A stretch of DNA of 64,000 nucleotides from the NCBI RefSeq assembly GCF_024753255.1, contig NZ_JANUHA010000005.1:186001-250000 (forward strand), given 5' to 3'. Positions 55,767 to 64,000 of the stretch are shown here, piece by piece (within the stretch, counting starts at the first letter, position 1; the number at the start of each line of letters is the position of its first letter). A model generated the notes under the pieces. The model ran no database searches, was not told the origin of the DNA, and saw only the letters and a program-made list of their open reading frames with translations. The position numbers and the translations under genes were made by a program. Origin of the DNA: Massilia agri (GTDB lineage: Bacteria; Pseudomonadota; Gammaproteobacteria; Burkholderiales; Burkholderiaceae_D).

Positions 55767-56585
55767 TCAGTCCAGGGTCGAGGCCAGGAAGGCGTCGATG
55801 GCGCGCGAGCTGGCGGTGGGGGCGCTCATGTGCGGGCAGTGGCCGATGTTGTCGATCACGTGCAGCCTGCTGTCCGGCAGGTGCCGGTGCAGGTAGTCGC
55901 CGGCGCTCATGGGGGCGATCAGGTCGTCGCTGCATTGCAGGATCAGGGCCGGCGTGACGGACCGCGGCACGTCGGGGCGGTGGTCGGACAGGAAGGTCAC
56001 GCGCGCGAAATGCTTGGCGATGTCGGGGTCGTTGCGGCAGAAGCTTTCGGTCAGCTCTTCGCGCAGGCTGGGGCGCTCGGGGGCGCCCATGATGGCCGGC
56101 GCCAGGCTGCTCGACCAGCCGAGGTAGTTGGCGTCCATGGTCTCGAGCAGCTCGTCGATGTCCTCGCGCTCGAAGCCGCCGGTGTAGGGGTGGACGGGGT
56201 CGGTCCTGTCATTGATGTAGCAGGCCGAAGGCGCCACCATGACCTGGGCCACGAAGCGGCGCGGGTCCTTGATGGTGGCCAGCATGCCGATCATGCTGCT
56301 CACCGAGTGGCCGACCAGGATCACGGGGCCGGTGGCAAAGGCGTCGACGATTTCCAGCAGGTCGTCGGCGTAGCCGTGCAGGGTGGCGTAGCGCGTGCGG
56401 TCGTAGGCGGAGAGGTCGGAGCGGCCGCTGCCGGTCAGGTCGTAGGTGATGACGCGAAAGCGGTCCTGGTAGGCGGGCGCCATGAAGCGCCACATGGTCT
56501 GGTCGCAGCCGAAGCCGTGGGAGAACACCATGGTGGCGCCGCCCGTGCCGCTGACGTGTACGCTGTTCCGGACTTGCACGTTCAT
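55767..56585 (-). CDS. RsbQ/KAI2-like alpha/beta hydrolase
   Basis: This 272-residue hydrolase has the nucleophile elbow VGHSVSSMIG (Ser94), an acid near Asp220 (LQCSDD) and a catalytic His in GHCPHMS (His249). GFGCDQTMWRFMAP and GGFEREDIDELLETMDANYLGW match the RsbQ family. In Bacillus, RsbQ supplies a signal to the PAS domain of RsbP; plant D14/KAI2 receptors are relatives. It is the first gene of a pair with the PAS hybrid kinase. The start MNVQVRN at 56585 has an AGGGAG site. Confidence 0.88.
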   Translation of the reverse strand: MNVQVRNSVHVSGTGGATMVFSHGFGCDQTMWRFMAPAYQDRFRVITYDLTGSGRSDLSAYDRTRYATLHGYADDLLEIVDAFATGPVILVGHSVSSMIGMLATIKDPRRFVAQVMVAPSACYINDRTDPVHPYTGGFEREDIDELLETMDANYLGWSSSLAPAIMGAPERPSLREELTESFCRNDPDIAKHFARVTFLSDHRPDVPRSVTPALILQCSDDLIAPMSAGDYLHRHLPDSRLHVIDNIGHCPHMSAPTASSRAIDAFLASTLD

Positions 56586-56675
56586 CTGCTCCCTGGTAGG
56601 TGGTCGAAAGTGCAAGCACGGGCCATCCCGCCTGCGGCGAGTATGCGCTACAAATATTGCAAGCGCAATAACTTT

Positions 56676-58016
56676 TTAGTCGTGGTCCTCGTCCGTTTCC
56701 TCGCGCTCGCCGCGCGGATAGACCTTCACCAGCAGGATGCGCGGCCCGTTCATCTTCTTGACCACGATGTCGAACTGCGGGAAGCCGATGCGCTGGCCCT
56801 GCTTGGGGATGTCGCCCAGCTTCGCCATCAGGAGGCCGCCGACCGATTCGACGTCGTCCAGGCCCATCTCTTCGTTGTCGATGTCGATGCCGAGCAGGCG
56901 TTCGAGCGAGAAGATCGGCAGGCTGGCCTTGCCGATATACGTGCCGTCGGCCTGGGCCAGCCAGTCGTTCTCGTTCAAGCGGAACTCGTCGCGGATCTCG
57001 CCGACCATCGCGCCCAGCAGGTTGTCGAGCGTGATGAAGCCGACCGGGCGCTTGCCCTTTTCGCCGATGAGGGCGAAGTGCGGGGCGCCGCTGCGGAAGC
57101 GCCGGAAGATGTCCTGGGCCGGGGTGCGCGCCGAGATCGTTTCCACCGGGCGCAGGTGCTGGGTGAGATCGGTGATGGTGCGGCCGGCCTGCTGGGCGAA
57201 GAACAGGTCCTTCAGGTGGATCACGCCCAGCACCTCTTCGCCTTCCTCGTCGAAGTAGGGGTAGCGCGAGAAGCGGTTGCGGCGCACGGTTTCCATATTC
57301 TCTTCCAGCGTGCGGCTGGCGTAGAGGGCGCTCACCTCGTTGATCGGGCGCATCAGGTCGGACACGGCCAGCTGGCTGAAGTCGAGCGACTGGGCGAGGA
57401 TGTTGCGCTCGGCGTTCGAAAACTTGTCGCCCGGCGTGCTGGTGCGCAGGATCAGCTTCAGCTCTTCGGTCGAGTAATGGGTTTCATGGCTGCCGCTGCC
57501 GGCCAGGCCGGCGATGCGCAGCACCATGTTGGCGCTGGCGTTGAGCAACCAGATCGCGGGGTACATCGCCCAGTAGAAGGCGTAGAGCGGGATCGCGGTC
57601 CACAGCGCCACCACCTCGGGGATGCGGATCGCCAGCGACTTCGGCGCCAGCTCGCCGACCACGATGTGCAGGAAGGAGATGACCGAGAAGGCGACCACGA
57701 AGGAGACGCCGTGGATCAGCTCGGGCGAGGTCACGCCGAGCAGGGCGAACACAGGTTCGAGCAGGCTGGCGAAAGCCGGTTCGCCGACCCAGCCCAGGCC
57801 GAGGGAGGCGAGGGTGATGCCGAGCTGGCAGGCGGAGAGGTAGGCGTCGAGCTGGTCGTGGACCTTGCCCAGGATGCGGCCGCGCACCCCGGCCGTCTTG
57901 GCGATGGCGCGCACGCGGGTCTTGCGGAGGGTGACGATACTGAATTCAGCGGCAACGTAGAAGCCGTTCAGCGCCACCAGGAAGAGGGCGAGAACGACAA
58001 ATAAAAAGTTTTCCAT
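56676..58016 (-). CDS. CNNM/CorC-type hemolysin-family membrane protein
   Basis: This 446-residue protein has an N-terminal DUF21 membrane domain (four hydrophobic segments; AAEFSIVTLRKTRVR), a CBS-domain pair (LSALYASRTLEENMETVRRN; HFALIGEKGKRPVGFITLDNLLG) and a C-terminal CorC_HlyC domain. The family is linked to Mg/Co efflux or homeostasis. The start MENFLFVV is at 58016. It is convergent with nothing nearby and independent of the RsbQ pair. Confidence 0.9.
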   Translation of the reverse strand: MENFLFVVLALFLVALNGFYVAAEFSIVTLRKTRVRAIAKTAGVRGRILGKVHDQLDAYLSACQLGITLASLGLGWVGEPAFASLLEPVFALLGVTSPELIHGVSFVVAFSVISFLHIVVGELAPKSLAIRIPEVVALWTAIPLYAFYWAMYPAIWLLNASANMVLRIAGLAGSGSHETHYSTEELKLILRTSTPGDKFSNAERNILAQSLDFSQLAVSDLMRPINEVSALYASRTLEENMETVRRNRFSRYPYFDEEGEEVLGVIHLKDLFFAQQAGRTITDLTQHLRPVETISARTPAQDIFRRFRSGAPHFALIGEKGKRPVGFITLDNLLGAMVGEIRDEFRLNENDWLAQADGTYIGKASLPIFSLERLLGIDIDNEEMGLDDVESVGGLLMAKLGDIPKQGQRIGFPQFDIVVKKMNGPRILLVKVYPRGEREETDEDHD

Positions 58017-58075
58017 ATAAAGGGTTGAGTTAACAAGAGGCAAAGCCGGCATCCATTGTACAGCCCGGCCGCCAC

Positions 58076-58981
58076 CTAGGTTCCGAGGACACCCTGGTGG
58101 ACGGCCGAGAGGATGGCCTCGACGGCCGGATGCTTGATCTTGCGTTCGTTCGACACCGCGTAGAAATGCTCGCGCACCTGCGGCACGCGCCCTACCAGCA
58201 GGGCGCCGAACTGCTCCTCGAGGTCGTGGACCAGGGCGGACGGCGCGAAGAACAGGCCCAGTCCGCGCCGGCCGAAGGTGTTGAGCAGGGCGTTGTCCTC
58301 GAACTCGCCGACCACGTCGGGACGCACGCCCTGCAGCTCGAACCATTCGTCGATCTTGCCGCGCAAGGCATTATTGCGCGTCGGCAGCAGGAAGGGCGCG
58401 CCATTCAGCGAGCGCGGGAAGTCCGCGCCCCAGTCCTTCACCAGCGGAGGCGCGCCGACCACGATGGTCTCGCTGTCGGCGAGCAGGTGGCTGAACACGC
58501 GCAGGGTGGTGCCTGAGCGCACCGCACGGTCGGTCAGCACCACGTCCAGTTTGTGCAGGGCCAGGTCGGCCAGCAGCTCGTCGAACTCGCCCTCATAGCA
58601 GACCAGGCGCACCGGGCGCGGCAGCTGCGTGGCGATCTCCAGCAGGCGATAAGCGGTAAGCTTGGGCAGGGAATCGGAAATCCCGACCGTCAGGCGGGTG
58701 CGGGCGCTGTCGGCTTCCGCCAGCGCTTCCTGCATCTGCTCTCCCAAAAGGAAGATCTGGTCGGCATAGGACAAGGCAAGGCGCCCGGCCTCGGTTAAAG
58801 TCAGGCGCCGGCCCTGCTGCGTGAACAGGACCTTGCCCATGGCCTGCTCGAGCTGGGCAAGCTGGGTGCTGACGGTCTGGATCGCCAGGTGCAGGCGTTC
58901 GGCGGCGCGGGTGATGCTGCCTTCCTTGGCGACGACCCAGAAATAGTAAAGGTGGCGGAAATTTGGAGGGCTGTGGTTCAT
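58076..58981 (-). CDS. nhaR: LysR-family regulator, NhaR-like
   Basis: This 301-residue LysR regulator has NFRHLYYFWVVAKEGSITRAAERLHLAIQTVSTQL, the NhaR-type helix-turn-helix. The effector domain follows (LTVGISDSLPKLTAYRLLE, FLLPTRNNALR). NhaR senses Na+ and controls nhaA or osmotic genes. Here it is divergent from a DUF475-TerD operon. The start MNHSPPNF at 58981 replaces a 16-residue leader. Confidence 0.88.
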   Translation of the reverse strand: MNHSPPNFRHLYYFWVVAKEGSITRAAERLHLAIQTVSTQLAQLEQAMGKVLFTQQGRRLTLTEAGRLALSYADQIFLLGEQMQEALAEADSARTRLTVGISDSLPKLTAYRLLEIATQLPRPVRLVCYEGEFDELLADLALHKLDVVLTDRAVRSGTTLRVFSHLLADSETIVVGAPPLVKDWGADFPRSLNGAPFLLPTRNNALRGKIDEWFELQGVRPDVVGEFEDNALLNTFGRRGLGLFFAPSALVHDLEEQFGALLVGRVPQVREHFYAVSNERKIKHPAVEAILSAVHQGVLGT

Positions 58982-59072
58982 TTCTTCTGTTTTTATGAAG
59001 TAACTCTTCGAATATCTTCGCTTTTTCAATATTAGCCGAGACTCTACACTGCGTCTGTCGTTTCAACAACAA

Positions 59073-59084
59073 CGATTCGAATCG
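59073..59084. promoter_or_regulatory. 12-bp palindrome in the nhaR/DUF475 divergent region
   Basis: CGATTCGAATCG is a perfect palindrome 38 bases before the DUF475 ATG. It could be an NhaR-type operator or another repressor site. The evidence is positional. Confidence 0.4.
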
Positions 59085-59122
59085 CTTAACGTCAAAGAAA
59101 CTCAACAAGGGGAAAACGAAAC

Positions 59123-60169
59123 ATGAAGCACTTTACGTGGTCATTCATCGTGACCGCCGTCTGCATGGCACTTGCAGGCTGGTGGGGATACGACCATGGC
59201 GGCGTCGCCGGCATGGTGACGGCGCTTGGCGTCACGGCCATCCTGTCGGTGATGGAAGTTTCACTGTCTTTCGACAACGCGGTGGTCAACGCCTCGGTAT
59301 TGAAAGGCTGGAACGAGTTCTGGCTCAAGTTGTTCCTGGGCCTGGGCATGATCATCGCCGTGTTCGGCATGCGCCTGGTATTTCCGCTGGTGATCGTCGC
59401 CGTCGCGGCCGACCTCGGCATGATGGAGGTGTGGAACCTGGCGCTCTCCAATCCGAAGGAATTCTCTTCGCACCTGACCAACCACCACGCGGAAGTGGCG
59501 GCCTTCGGCGGCATGTTCCTGCTGCTGGTCTTCCTGAACTTCCTGCTGGATGACGAGAAGGAAGTGCACTGGCTGGGCAACGTCGAGAAGAAGCTCGGCT
59601 CGCTGGGCAAGGTGTCCTCGATCTCGGTGCTGGTGTCGCTGGGCGCGCTGATGTTCGCGACCAGCTATGTGCCGGACGCGCAGCGGATGATCGTGCTGGT
59701 CGCCGGCCTGTGGGGCATCCTGGTCTACATCGGCGTCGACATGATCTCCAGCCTGCTCGAAAAGAGCGAGTCGGACGAGAACAGCGGCGTCGGCGACATG
59801 GTCAAGAAGGGCGGTATCGGCGGCTTCCTGTACCTGGAAGTGCTGGATGCGTCGTTCAGCTTCGACGGCGTGATCGGCGCCTTTGCGATCACCACCGACG
59901 TCGTGATCATCATGCTGGGCCTGGCGATCGGCGCGATGTTCGTGCGTTCGATGACGGTCTACCTGGTGCGCCAGGGCACGCTCGACGAGTTCGTCTACCT
60001 GGAGCACGGCGCGCACTATGCGATCGGCATCCTGGCCGTGATCATGCTGCTGAGTATGCACATGCACGTGCCCGAGCTGATCACCGGCGGCGTCGGCGTG
60101 GCCTTCATCCTGGCCTCGCTGTGGAGCTCGATCCAGCACAAGAAGAAGCACGCGGCAGTCGAAGCGTAA
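59123..60169 (+). CDS. DUF475 (TerC-like) membrane protein
   Basis: This 348-residue polytopic protein has about nine hydrophobic segments and conserved MEVSLSFDNAVVNASVLKGW and LEVLDASFSFDGVIGAFA motifs, whose acidic residues echo the two halves of TerC. It may form the membrane part of a TerD-linked stress system. A gap of 119 bases separates it from the first terD; a shared transcript is likely but not shown. Confidence 0.9.
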   Translation: MKHFTWSFIVTAVCMALAGWWGYDHGGVAGMVTALGVTAILSVMEVSLSFDNAVVNASVLKGWNEFWLKLFLGLGMIIAVFGMRLVFPLVIVAVAADLGMMEVWNLALSNPKEFSSHLTNHHAEVAAFGGMFLLLVFLNFLLDDEKEVHWLGNVEKKLGSLGKVSSISVLVSLGALMFATSYVPDAQRMIVLVAGLWGILVYIGVDMISSLLEKSESDENSGVGDMVKKGGIGGFLYLEVLDASFSFDGVIGAFAITTDVVIIMLGLAIGAMFVRSMTVYLVRQGTLDEFVYLEHGAHYAIGILAVIMLLSMHMHVPELITGGVGVAFILASLWSSIQHKKKHAAVEA

Positions 60170-60288
60170 TCGGTTGATGGCGGGTGGCAACCCGCCTGCA
60201 AGAACCGCACGTGGAGCGGCAGAACACCAGCTCCGCATGCGTATTACCCCGGTGTTCAAGCAGTACCTACTTTAGGAGAGTCACAATC

Positions 60289-60864
60289 ATGGCAATCAGT
60301 CTGCAAAAAGGCGGCAACGTCAATCTGTCGAAGGAAGCTCCGGGCCTCGTCAACCTGAAGGTCGGCCTGGGTTGGGATACCCGCGCCACCGACGGCGCGG
60401 CGTTCGACCTCGACGGCGCGGTGTTCCTGCTGAATTCGTCGGGCAAGGTGCGTTCGGATAGCGACTTCATCTTCTATAACAACCTGAAGTCCAGCGACGG
60501 CTCGGTGGTCCACTCGGGCGACAACACCACCGGCGCCGGCGAAGGCGACGACGAAACCGTCTCGATCGACCTGTCGAAGGTCCCGGCGGACGTCGACAAG
60601 GTCGTGCTGGCCGTGACCATCCACGACGCGGAAGCGCGCCGCCAGAACTTCGGCATGGTGGGCAAGGCCTTCATCCGCTGCGTCAACGCCGCCAACAGCA
60701 GCGAGATCGCGCGCTACGACCTGTCGGAAGACAGCTCCACCGAAGCGGCAATGATCTTCGGCGAGGTGTATCGTAACGGCGCCGACTGGAAATTCCGCGC
60801 CATCGGCCAGGGCTTCAACGGCGGCCTCGGCCCCCTGGCCCGCAACTACGGCGTCAACGTTTAA
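60289..60864 (+). CDS. terD: TerD family stress protein 1
   Basis: This 191-residue protein begins [20 protein letters not shown], with [19 protein letters not shown] and the Ca-binding [15 protein letters not shown] motif. TerD proteins bind Ca2+ and function in tellurite, phage and stress resistance through membrane complexes with TerC-like partners. The start at 60289 has an AGGAG ribosome-binding site. Confidence 0.93.
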   Translation: MAISLQKGGNVNLSKEAPGLVNLKVGLGWDTRATDGAAFDLDGAVFLLNSSGKVRSDSDFIFYNNLKSSDGSVVHSGDNTTGAGEGDDETVSIDLSKVPADVDKVVLAVTIHDAEARRQNFGMVGKAFIRCVNAANSSEIARYDLSEDSSTEAAMIFGEVYRNGADWKFRAIGQGFNGGLGPLARNYGVNV

Positions 60865-60919
60865 ACAATAGCCCGCGGTCCCGCACACAGGGTGCGGGCC
60901 GCACCAGAAAGGAAGCCCA

Positions 60920-61615
60920 ATGCCAGTATTTACCGTGACCGGGGACGTCGATCCCTTCCTGCATGTCTCGATGCGGCGCGGCGAAACCATCTATTGCGAA
61001 TCGGATGCGATGGTGATGATGGAATCGACGCTCGACCTGAAGGGCAAGATGAAGGGGGGCCTCGGCAGCGCGCTGATGCGCACCTTCGCCAACGGCGAGT
61101 CGTTCTTCCAGCAGCACATCGAGGCGACCCGCGGCGACGGCGACTGCCTGCTGTCGCCGACCCTGCCGGGTGCGATGCAGACCATCGACTGCGGCCCGAA
61201 CCAGTACATCATCAGCGACGGCGCTTTCGTGGCCGCGACCTCGGGCGTGGACCTGAAGGTCCGCACCCAGAGCCTGGGCAATGCGCTGTTCGCCCAGAGC
61301 GGCGGCTTCTTCGTCACCGAGACGACGGGCAGCGGCCAGGTGGTGGTGTCGGGCTTCGGTTCGATGTCGATGCTGGACGTCGAGCCGGGCAAGGACGCGA
61401 TCATCGACAACTCGCACGTGGTGTGCTGGGACAGCCAGCTGCGCTACGAGATCTCGGTCACGACCGGCCAGAACAGCGGCTTCCTGGGCAACCTGATCAA
61501 CAGCCAGACCAGCGGCGAGGGCATGGTGCTCCGCTTCTCGGGCAAAGGCAAAGTCTACGTATGTTCGCGCAACCGGATGGCATTCAAGGCCTGGATGCAG
61601 GCCCCGGCGCGCTAA
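60920..61615 (+). CDS. AIM24 / TIGR00266 family protein
   Basis: This 231-residue beta-rich protein is of the AIM24 type: PFLHVSMRRGETIYCESDAMVMME, LGSALMRTFANGESFFQQ and SGFGSMSMLDVEPGKD. The family is often encoded inside ter clusters. Its role is unknown. It starts 55 bases after terD, with a CCCGCAC/GTGCGGG hairpin (60880-60898) between, and is followed by a second terD after 14 bases. Confidence 0.9.
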   Translation: MPVFTVTGDVDPFLHVSMRRGETIYCESDAMVMMESTLDLKGKMKGGLGSALMRTFANGESFFQQHIEATRGDGDCLLSPTLPGAMQTIDCGPNQYIISDGAFVAATSGVDLKVRTQSLGNALFAQSGGFFVTETTGSGQVVVSGFGSMSMLDVEPGKDAIIDNSHVVCWDSQLRYEISVTTGQNSGFLGNLINSQTSGEGMVLRFSGKGKVYVCSRNRMAFKAWMQAPAR

Positions 61616-61629
61616 AAAGGAGAAATTTT

Positions 61630-62214
61630 ATGTCAGTTAATCTGCAGAAGGGCCAGAAGATCTCGCTCGACAAGGAAGCCGGCGGCGGCCTGTCGAAAGT
61701 GACCATGGGCCTGGGCTGGGACGTGGCCAAGTCGAAGGGCTTCTTCGGCTTCGGCGGCGGCGCCGGCCAGCCGGTCGACCTCGACGCTTCGGTCGTGATG
61801 TTCGACGAATCGAACCGTCCGGTCGACGTGGTGTGGTTCCGCCAGCTCAAGAGCAAGGACGGCAGCATCACCCACACCGGCGACAACCGCACCGGCGCGG
61901 GCGACGGCGACGACGAGCAGATCTCGGTCGAGCTGTCGCGCGTTCCCGCCAACGTGAAGTCGCTGGTGTTCACCGTGAACAGCTTCACCGGCCAGAACTT
62001 CTCGACCGTGGAAAACGCCTACTGCCGCCTGATCAATGCGGGCAACAACCAGGAAGTGGCGCGCTTCAACCTGTCGGTGCAGGGCTCGCACACGGCTCAG
62101 ATCATGGCCAAGCTGTACCGCCACAACGGCGAGTGGAAGATGCATGCGATCGGCGAGAACGGCTCGGGCCGTACCTTCGACGACCTGATGCCGCTGATCA
62201 CGCCGCATCTGTAA
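61630..62214 (+). CDS. terD: TerD family stress protein 2
   Basis: This 194-residue TerD paralogue has MSVNLQKGQKISLDKEAGG, MGLGWDVAKS, a Gly-rich insertion (FFGFGGGAGQ), DLDASVVMFD and HTGDNRTGAGDGDDEQ. It lies 14 bases after the AIM24 gene with a strong AAAAAGGAG site. It closes the operon, which ends at a terminator. Confidence 0.93.
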   Translation: MSVNLQKGQKISLDKEAGGGLSKVTMGLGWDVAKSKGFFGFGGGAGQPVDLDASVVMFDESNRPVDVVWFRQLKSKDGSITHTGDNRTGAGDGDDEQISVELSRVPANVKSLVFTVNSFTGQNFSTVENAYCRLINAGNNQEVARFNLSVQGSHTAQIMAKLYRHNGEWKMHAIGENGSGRTFDDLMPLITPHL

Positions 62215-62235
62215 TTTCGGCTTTCGGTCGAATGG

Positions 62236-62267
62236 AAAGAGCCGGGCTTGCCCGGCTCTTTGCTTTT
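62236..62267 (+). terminator. Rho-independent terminator of the TerD operon
   Basis: AAAGAGCCGGG and CCCGGCTCTTT form a perfect 11-bp stem with a CTTG loop, followed by GCTTTT. It lies 21 bases after the terD stop and just before a BIME element. Confidence 0.9.
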
Positions 62268-62366
62268 GTAGGGTGGGCAAGTTCCTTGCCCACGCGTTCA
62301 AGGAAAGAACGTGTCGCCACAGTGCATCCGGGAGTTGAACGCGTGGGCGGAATCCGCCCACCCTAC
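62268..62366. repeat. BIME-like element, copy 5
   Basis: This 99-bp element starts GTAGGGTGGGCAA and ends CCGCCCACCCTAC, with inner boxes GCGTTCAAG and GTTGAACGCG. The arms are GTGGGCAA...TTGCCCAC (left) and GTGGGCGG...CCGCCCAC (right), the mirror image of copy 2. The right GTAG provides the TAG stop of the downstream sensor-kinase gene on the minus strand. Confidence 0.85.
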
Positions 62367-64000
62367 GAAATCAGGGGCAGCGAGACGGTGAAGGTGCAGC
62401 CGGAGCCAGCCCCCTCGCTGTGCGCCTTGACCTCGCCCCCATGCAGCGCCACCAGAGTGCGCACCAGCGCCAGCCCGATACCCAGGCCGCCCTGGGAACG
62501 GTCGGGCGTGCGCTCGGCCTGGGTGAACAGGTCGAACACATGGGGCAGCAGGGCGGCGTCGATGCCGATGCCGCTGTCGACGATGCAGAACTGCACCCGC
62601 CCGCCGTCGCGCGTGACGCGCAGGATGATGACGCCGCCACGGGGCGTGTACTTGGCGGCATTGTTGAGCAGGTTCGTCAGGACCTGGACCAGGCGCGTGG
62701 CATCGCCGTCCACCCTGGCGTCCTGGATGAACATCTCGACCGAGAACAGGTGCTCGCGCTCCGCGAGCAGGGGCCGCGCCTGTTCGACGGCGCTGTCCAC
62801 CAGCGCCTGCACCGCGACGATGCCGCGCTCGAGCTTGATCAGGCCGCGCGTCACCCGCGAGACGTCCAGCAGGTCGTTGACGAGGGAGGTCATGTGCTTC
62901 ACCTGGCGGCCGATCACCTCGCTCGACCGGCGGACATGCTCGGTGTTCGTCGAGATCCTGAGCACGTCGGCGGCGGCGGAAATCGGCGCCAGCGGATTGC
63001 GCAGCTCATGCGCCAGCATGGCGAGGAACTCGTCCTTGCGCCGGTCCTGCTCGCGCAGCGAGTCGTAGAGCCGGGCGTTTTCGAAACCGTTGGTGGCGAT
63101 CGCTCCCAACTGCACCAGGATGGCTTCGTCCTCCTCGAGGAAGCCGCCCGGCTTGTCCCAGGCTTCCAGCACGCCGATCTGGCGCCCCTTGCGGCTGACC
63201 AGGGGGACCGACAGCCATTCCGCATCCGGAGAAACGCCCGCGGGCGGCGGCGCTTCCGCGCCGAGCGATACCCGGACGTGCTCCACGCCGATGATCGCGC
63301 GCACCTCGCGCTCGAGCGCATCCCGGATCTCGGCGGCCGAGAGCAGGGTATGCAGCGTGCGCGCGGCGCTCGCCACCTTGGTCAGCAGGGCCGCCTGGCG
63401 CTGTTCGCGATCGAGGCGTTCCGCCAGTTCGGCCTGGGCCATGACGATGTCGTGGATGTCGCGGTTGGCGCCGATCCACTCGCGCACTTCGCCTGCGGCG
63501 TCGAGGATGGGAATCCCCTTGACCGCCGTCCAGCGGTACTCGCCGTCGGCACGGCGCAGGCGGTACTCGGTTTCGTACACCCTGCGGTCGGCAACGGCCT
63601 GCAGGTAGATGGCGCGGGTGCGTTCGCGATCCTCCGGATGCACGGCGTCGAGCCAGCCGTAATCGCAGAAGGCGCCGGCATCCTGGCCGGTGAAGGCCTG
63701 CCAGGAGGGCGAGGGCTCGCACACGCGGCCGTCGGGCGCGCTGGTCCAGATCACCTGCGTCGTCGCCATCACGAGGGAGCGGAAGCGTTCTTCGCGCGCG
63801 CGCAGGGCGGCTTCCGCCTCGACCCGCTCGCTGATGTCCTCGTGCATCAGCATGACTTCGACGATGCGGCCCCCGGCATCCTTGATCGGATGGGCCCGCG
63901 CGGTGACCCAGCGCGCCCGTTGGGAAACGCCGAGGGCGGCCACATCGTAGCGGATGGCGGGGATCTGCACCGACTCGCCGGCCATGGCGCGCCGCAGGTA
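62363..64000 (-). CDS. PAS/GAF sensor histidine kinase, C-terminal part (5' end outside window)
   Basis: At least 545 residues are visible; the frame is still open at the right edge. The order is: end of a PAS domain with PAC (VEVMLMHEDISERVEAEA), a second PAS (TTQVIWTSAPDG), a GAF domain (around LTKVASAARTLHTLLS), HisKA with MLAHELRNPLAPIS, and an ATPase domain (LLNNAAKYTPRGG, GGLGIGLALV). It has the same HELRNPLAP core as the hybrid kinase at 54201 but no receiver. Its ligand is unknown. The stop lies in a BIME end. Confidence 0.9.
   Translation of the reverse strand, partial: YLRRAMAGESVQIPAIRYDVAALGVSQRARWVTARAHPIKDAGGRIVEVMLMHEDISERVEAEAALRAREERFRSLVMATTQVIWTSAPDGRVCEPSPSWQAFTGQDAGAFCDYGWLDAVHPEDRERTRAIYLQAVADRRVYETEYRLRRADGEYRWTAVKGIPILDAAGEVREWIGANRDIHDIVMAQAELAERLDREQRQAALLTKVASAARTLHTLLSAAEIRDALEREVRAIIGVEHVRVSLGAEAPPPAGVSPDAEWLSVPLVSRKGRQIGVLEAWDKPGGFLEEDEAILVQLGAIATNGFENARLYDSLREQDRRKDEFLAMLAHELRNPLAPISAAADVLRISTNTEHVRRSSEVIGRQVKHMTSLVNDLLDVSRVTRGLIKLERGIVAVQALVDSAVEQARPLLAEREHLFSVEMFIQDARVDGDATRLVQVLTNLLNNAAKYTPRGGVIILRVTRDGGRVQFCIVDSGIGIDAALLPHVFDLFTQAERTPDRSQGGLGIGLALVRTLVALHGGEVKAHSEGAGSGCTFTVSLPLIS

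Overview
The window is a compact, high-GC chromosomal segment from a betaproteobacterium. It is most likely an Oxalobacteraceae member close to Massilia/Telluria/Duganella. The reasons are the pilT-pilU / yggS-proC arrangement, the complete aa3-type cytochrome oxidase operon with beta-type accessory genes, ubiA with yqjDEK, several PEP-CTERM proteins, many TonB receptors, and dispersed GTAG-ended REP/BIME elements. The genus is inferred from gene content, not from a search. No rRNA, tRNA, CRISPR array, prophage or intact insertion sequence was seen.

Layout. 1-3.4 kb: glycolate oxidase glcD(partial)-glcE-glcF plus a small unknown gene. 3.5-12.9 kb: a GH97 alpha-glucosidase, glutathione peroxidase, a TonB receptor coupled to a pentapeptide-repeat protein, a second TonB receptor and a lysophospholipase-like hydrolase. 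12.9-18.6 kb: pilTU diverging from yggS-proC, then yqjDEK and ubiA. 18.8-22.4 kb: a Tat-exported PhoX-type phosphatase and two PEP-CTERM proteins, with a three-half-site Pho box upstream of phoX. 22.4-25.6 kb: oxyR with a small overlapping gene, a second pilU-like ATPase and the heptose-1-P adenylyltransferase. 25.6-33 kb: a DUF1501/DUF1800 pair, an MscS channel, a DUF389 protein and KtrAB-like K+ uptake.

33.1-38.6 kb: a TonB receptor with twin palindromes upstream, a QseBC/PmrAB-like two-component system, an AT-richer orphan gene, and a ygiW-like gene with a near-perfect PmrA/QseB box. 38.8-43 kb: a PEP-CTERM protein, an SGNH hydrolase, trmL, comF and a methyltransferase. 43-52.6 kb: the cytochrome c oxidase locus (coxB-ctaD-small-ctaG-DUF2970-coxC, surf1, a SCO-like protein, ctaA, ctaB, sco) with a good sigma70 promoter. 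52.6-58 kb: an AI-2E family permease, a HIT protein, an RsbQ-like hydrolase coupled to a PAS hybrid kinase, and a CorC/CNNM-type protein. 58-62.2 kb: an NhaR-like regulator divergent from a DUF475-TerD-AIM24-TerD stress operon. 62.3-64 kb: the 3' part of a PAS/GAF sensor kinase.

The strongest leads are regulatory. They are the Pho box driving phoX plus a PEP-CTERM gene, the QseB/PmrA-type box before ygiW, and five copies of a BIME whose terminal GTAG supplies the stop codon of four neighbouring genes. The RsbQ-like hydrolase/PAS hybrid kinase pair and two PEP-CTERM paralogues with an EF-hand-like loop are the most interesting protein-level leads.
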